From: Dasyornis broadbenti
Lineage: Eukaryota > Chordata > Aves > Passeriformes > Dasyornithidae
NCBI GenBank assembly: GCA_013397935.1
Contig: VZRN01011464.1
Location: 4,692,336-4,756,335 of the forward strand
Length of the DNA: 64,000 nt
Direction: 5' to 3'
Below, piece by piece: positions 62,035 to 64,000 of the stretch; positions within the stretch are counted from its first letter, which is position 1, and each line of letters starts with the position of its first letter. The notes below the pieces were generated by a model. That model searched no databases and was not told the origin of the DNA. It saw only the letters and a list, made by a program, of their open reading frames with translations. Position numbers and translations under genes: made by a program.

Positions 62035-64000
62035 ATTCCTTGCTTCCTCAGAATTCTTCAGCAGATAGAAAGTTTCCTGACTTTGCTGACATTTCCCACA
62101 AAATTCCACAACATTTGGATGTGCATAAATCAAATTGTTCCTGAATTGTCTTTGATCAAGAATGTATAGAGATCTTCATGGTGCCTTCACACTTACATCA
62201 GAACAACAGGACTGTGCATGGCAGATAAAAAAGGCCTAATGGACACATGCTCCCCATGCTTTCCCATTAAGGGATTCCAGGAGGGAAGAAAAGTCAGAGT
62301 TTTTGAATACACCTGGCAGAAATAATCATATTTCAATCAGTGAAGACAAAACCAAAGCATTTAGTTTTGAGATATTTTAACTATGATGACAGAACTGGAT
62401 TTTGTGAGGAAGCAGCAATTATTTAGGTATTGAGATACAAGGGTGGAGAGGGATGACAACTAAGGAGAAAAGAGGAAAACCATCAGAAGTTATGTCCACA
62501 TCTGATACAGAAAAAAAGACACAGACATTATTCAGACACACACATACATTCATGCAGATATTTATACAAAAAAATGGTAAACAAGCATGGTTCCAAATTT
62601 GCAGGTGAATACTGCTTAAGAAGAAAGAACTTTTTTTCCTAGTAATAGTGCCTGGGTTTCTATTTCAGGGTAGGATTCTGTTACAGTAGACAAAAACTTC
62701 AAAAAAATAGGACCTGGTCAAGGGACACTGACATGAGAATGCCTGGAAAGAGGAAACAACCACTCATCTCAATAAGAAGAGATAACAGAATCAGCTCAAT
62801 TTAGCTTTGTTTGCAGCTCCTCTAAGCATATTAACATCTCTTGATGAACCAGGGTGAAATCTGCTACAGACCTAAAAGTGTGTACATTTGTCCTTAATTG
62901 TTAAAAGAATATGCATCAGTCTAATAAAAATATATTCAAAAGCTTTTTCAGTTTTTGAGGTAAAAGTAAGGCAGTTACCTTACTGAAATAGAAAAGATTA
63001 GAACTAGGATAACAGTTGGCAAGACTACTGGTTTAGAGTGATATTTTCTTGAGCCATGGCCAGATTATAGACTGTTTTAGCATTGCCAGTAGATTGCCAA
63101 CATTGAGGGAGGTGTTGACAATCACAGCTGATTGGAGTCTCAGTTACTTTTCGCCATTTTTTCACTATCTAAGAAAGCCATGTAATCACTGGCAGTTTCT
63201 CCACTGCTTTCAGGGCATATGTTTGCAAAATGTCTCAATATAGTTAAAGCACAGGTACAAATCTGAAATGAAGCAGTGGCCTGGGGACTAAAAAAAAGCT
63301 AGTGACAATTGGGCAAGAAAGTCAGGTTGATTTCCCAGGTATGTTCATCAAAAAAATGCACTGCTCTGCAAAACTACCTCTGACACAAGCTACTGTGGTG
63401 TAGCAACCACAGATAATAGCTACCACAGAGCAGAGAGTTCTGCCACTCTGGCTGTTCTTGGAGACAGAGTTTATTTGTCAGTGCAAAAATCCTTTCTTAT
63501 CAGGACAAAAGGCAGTGCATTAAATCCTACAGAAAAATCTCTTTGCCTGAACTCTGCCACCATAAAAGACTGAAAATCTTGCTACCTCAAAGGATCTTTA
63601 CAGAGAACCAGGAAAGACTTGGAGGTGTCCAAAAGCAGTCATGGTACATGCTTGAGAAAGAGAGAGAAACCTGGGTAATTCATGGTGCCTTTTCTTGGTT
63701 TGGTGACAAAGGTTACATTTTGGTTACATTTGTAACTCCAGGAGGGAGGCAGCATTTTTATATCAAAATGTGCCTATGGTCTGAGCTTGATGTTGCCGGC
63801 ATGACTAAGTCTAGGGAGATTGTCTCAGGTAGCCACAGGGAAAGGATCCTGACAGCATTTTTCTACTAGATCTTTCCTATTGCAAAGACTCCAGAGTTTC
63901 TTCAAGAGAAGGGGGCCTTCAGGCAGACCAACTCTTACCAAAAGAGAAATTGCTTAGGTCCTCAAATCCAGTTGCCTCCTGCTGGAGTTCACCATGCGAA
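62035..64000. other. Intron, nothing recognised
   Basis: AT-rich DNA to the window end. The ORF 63543-63869 (108 codons, starting at a TTG) has no recognisable domain and ordinary composition. I do not call it a gene. Confidence 0.5.

Larger units (their letters stand above)
19808..64000 (-). other. MAGI2: MAGI2 intron 5' of the exon (incomplete)
   Basis: Everything above the exon in coordinate is upstream in gene sense. I looked for the previous MAGI2 coding segment (the stretch ending RDNLYLRTVPC) on the minus strand and did not see it, so the intron is probably at least 44 kb. This fits MAGI2 being one of the largest vertebrate genes. A short exon could still be hidden because I could only read by eye. 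Confidence 0.7.

Noticed and set aside
61639..62133. 164-codon minus-strand ORF
   Set aside because: It runs through the 19-N gap, which contributes unknown residues, and neither half shows a domain.
63543..63869. 108-codon plus-strand ORF
   Set aside because: It starts at TTG, has no recognised domain, no splice context and noncoding composition.

Overview
This window looks like intronic DNA from a bird nuclear genome. It is AT-rich and littered with decayed CR1-type non-LTR retrotransposons, whose 3' ends are the characteristic avian kind (target-site wording like 'CCAGAGGTCCCTTCCAACC' followed by 8-bp tail repeats of ATTCTGTG type). It also holds microsatellites and two assembly gaps. It has no bacterial-style gene packing, no operons and no long open reading frames. 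The species cannot be named from the sequence alone.

The only protein-coding feature I can support is one 120-bp internal exon on the minus strand at 19688-19807. It has consensus splice sites at both ends. It encodes 39 whole codons of the guanylate-kinase-like (GUK) domain of MAGI2 (S-SCAM), a synaptic and junctional scaffold with PDZ and WW domains. The rest of the window is therefore read as two very large MAGI2 introns: 1-19687 lies 3' of the exon in gene sense, and 19808-64000 lies 5' of it. I did not find the neighbouring MAGI2 exons.

Region by region: 1-9.7 kb is AT-rich intron with an old CR1/L3-type tail at 3.4-3.6 kb and a CR1 reverse-transcriptase remnant abutted by an opposite-strand CR1 tail at 5.75-6.29 kb. 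9.7-19.7 kb has a minus-strand CR1 3' end, an internal CR1 ORF2 fragment at 11.7-12.3 kb, and an (AAAG)n tract. The exon follows. 20-24 kb carries two clear plus-strand CR1 3' ends. 24-35 kb is mostly anonymous, with a perfect 13-bp-arm inverted repeat at 26.57 kb, a GC-rich unclassified block at 27.5-28.7 kb, and two CR1 tails at 34.4-35.2 kb. 44.6 kb has an assembly gap in pyrimidine repeats. 46.5-47.1 kb is a striking CpG-retaining, GC-rich insertion with LTR-like promoter and poly(A) signals. 47.76-47.96 kb is a (CCAA)n plus purine tract. 55.9-56.2 kb is an old LINE remnant. 57.5-57.94 kb is a GC-richer block ending in 38 consecutive A's. 59.8-60 kb is another CR1 tail, and 62.0 kb is a second gap beside a C-run.

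No new biological system is supported. The most interesting items are the phase-symmetric MAGI2 exon (skippable in frame), the CpG-rich insertion at 46.5 kb, and several strong inverted repeats.
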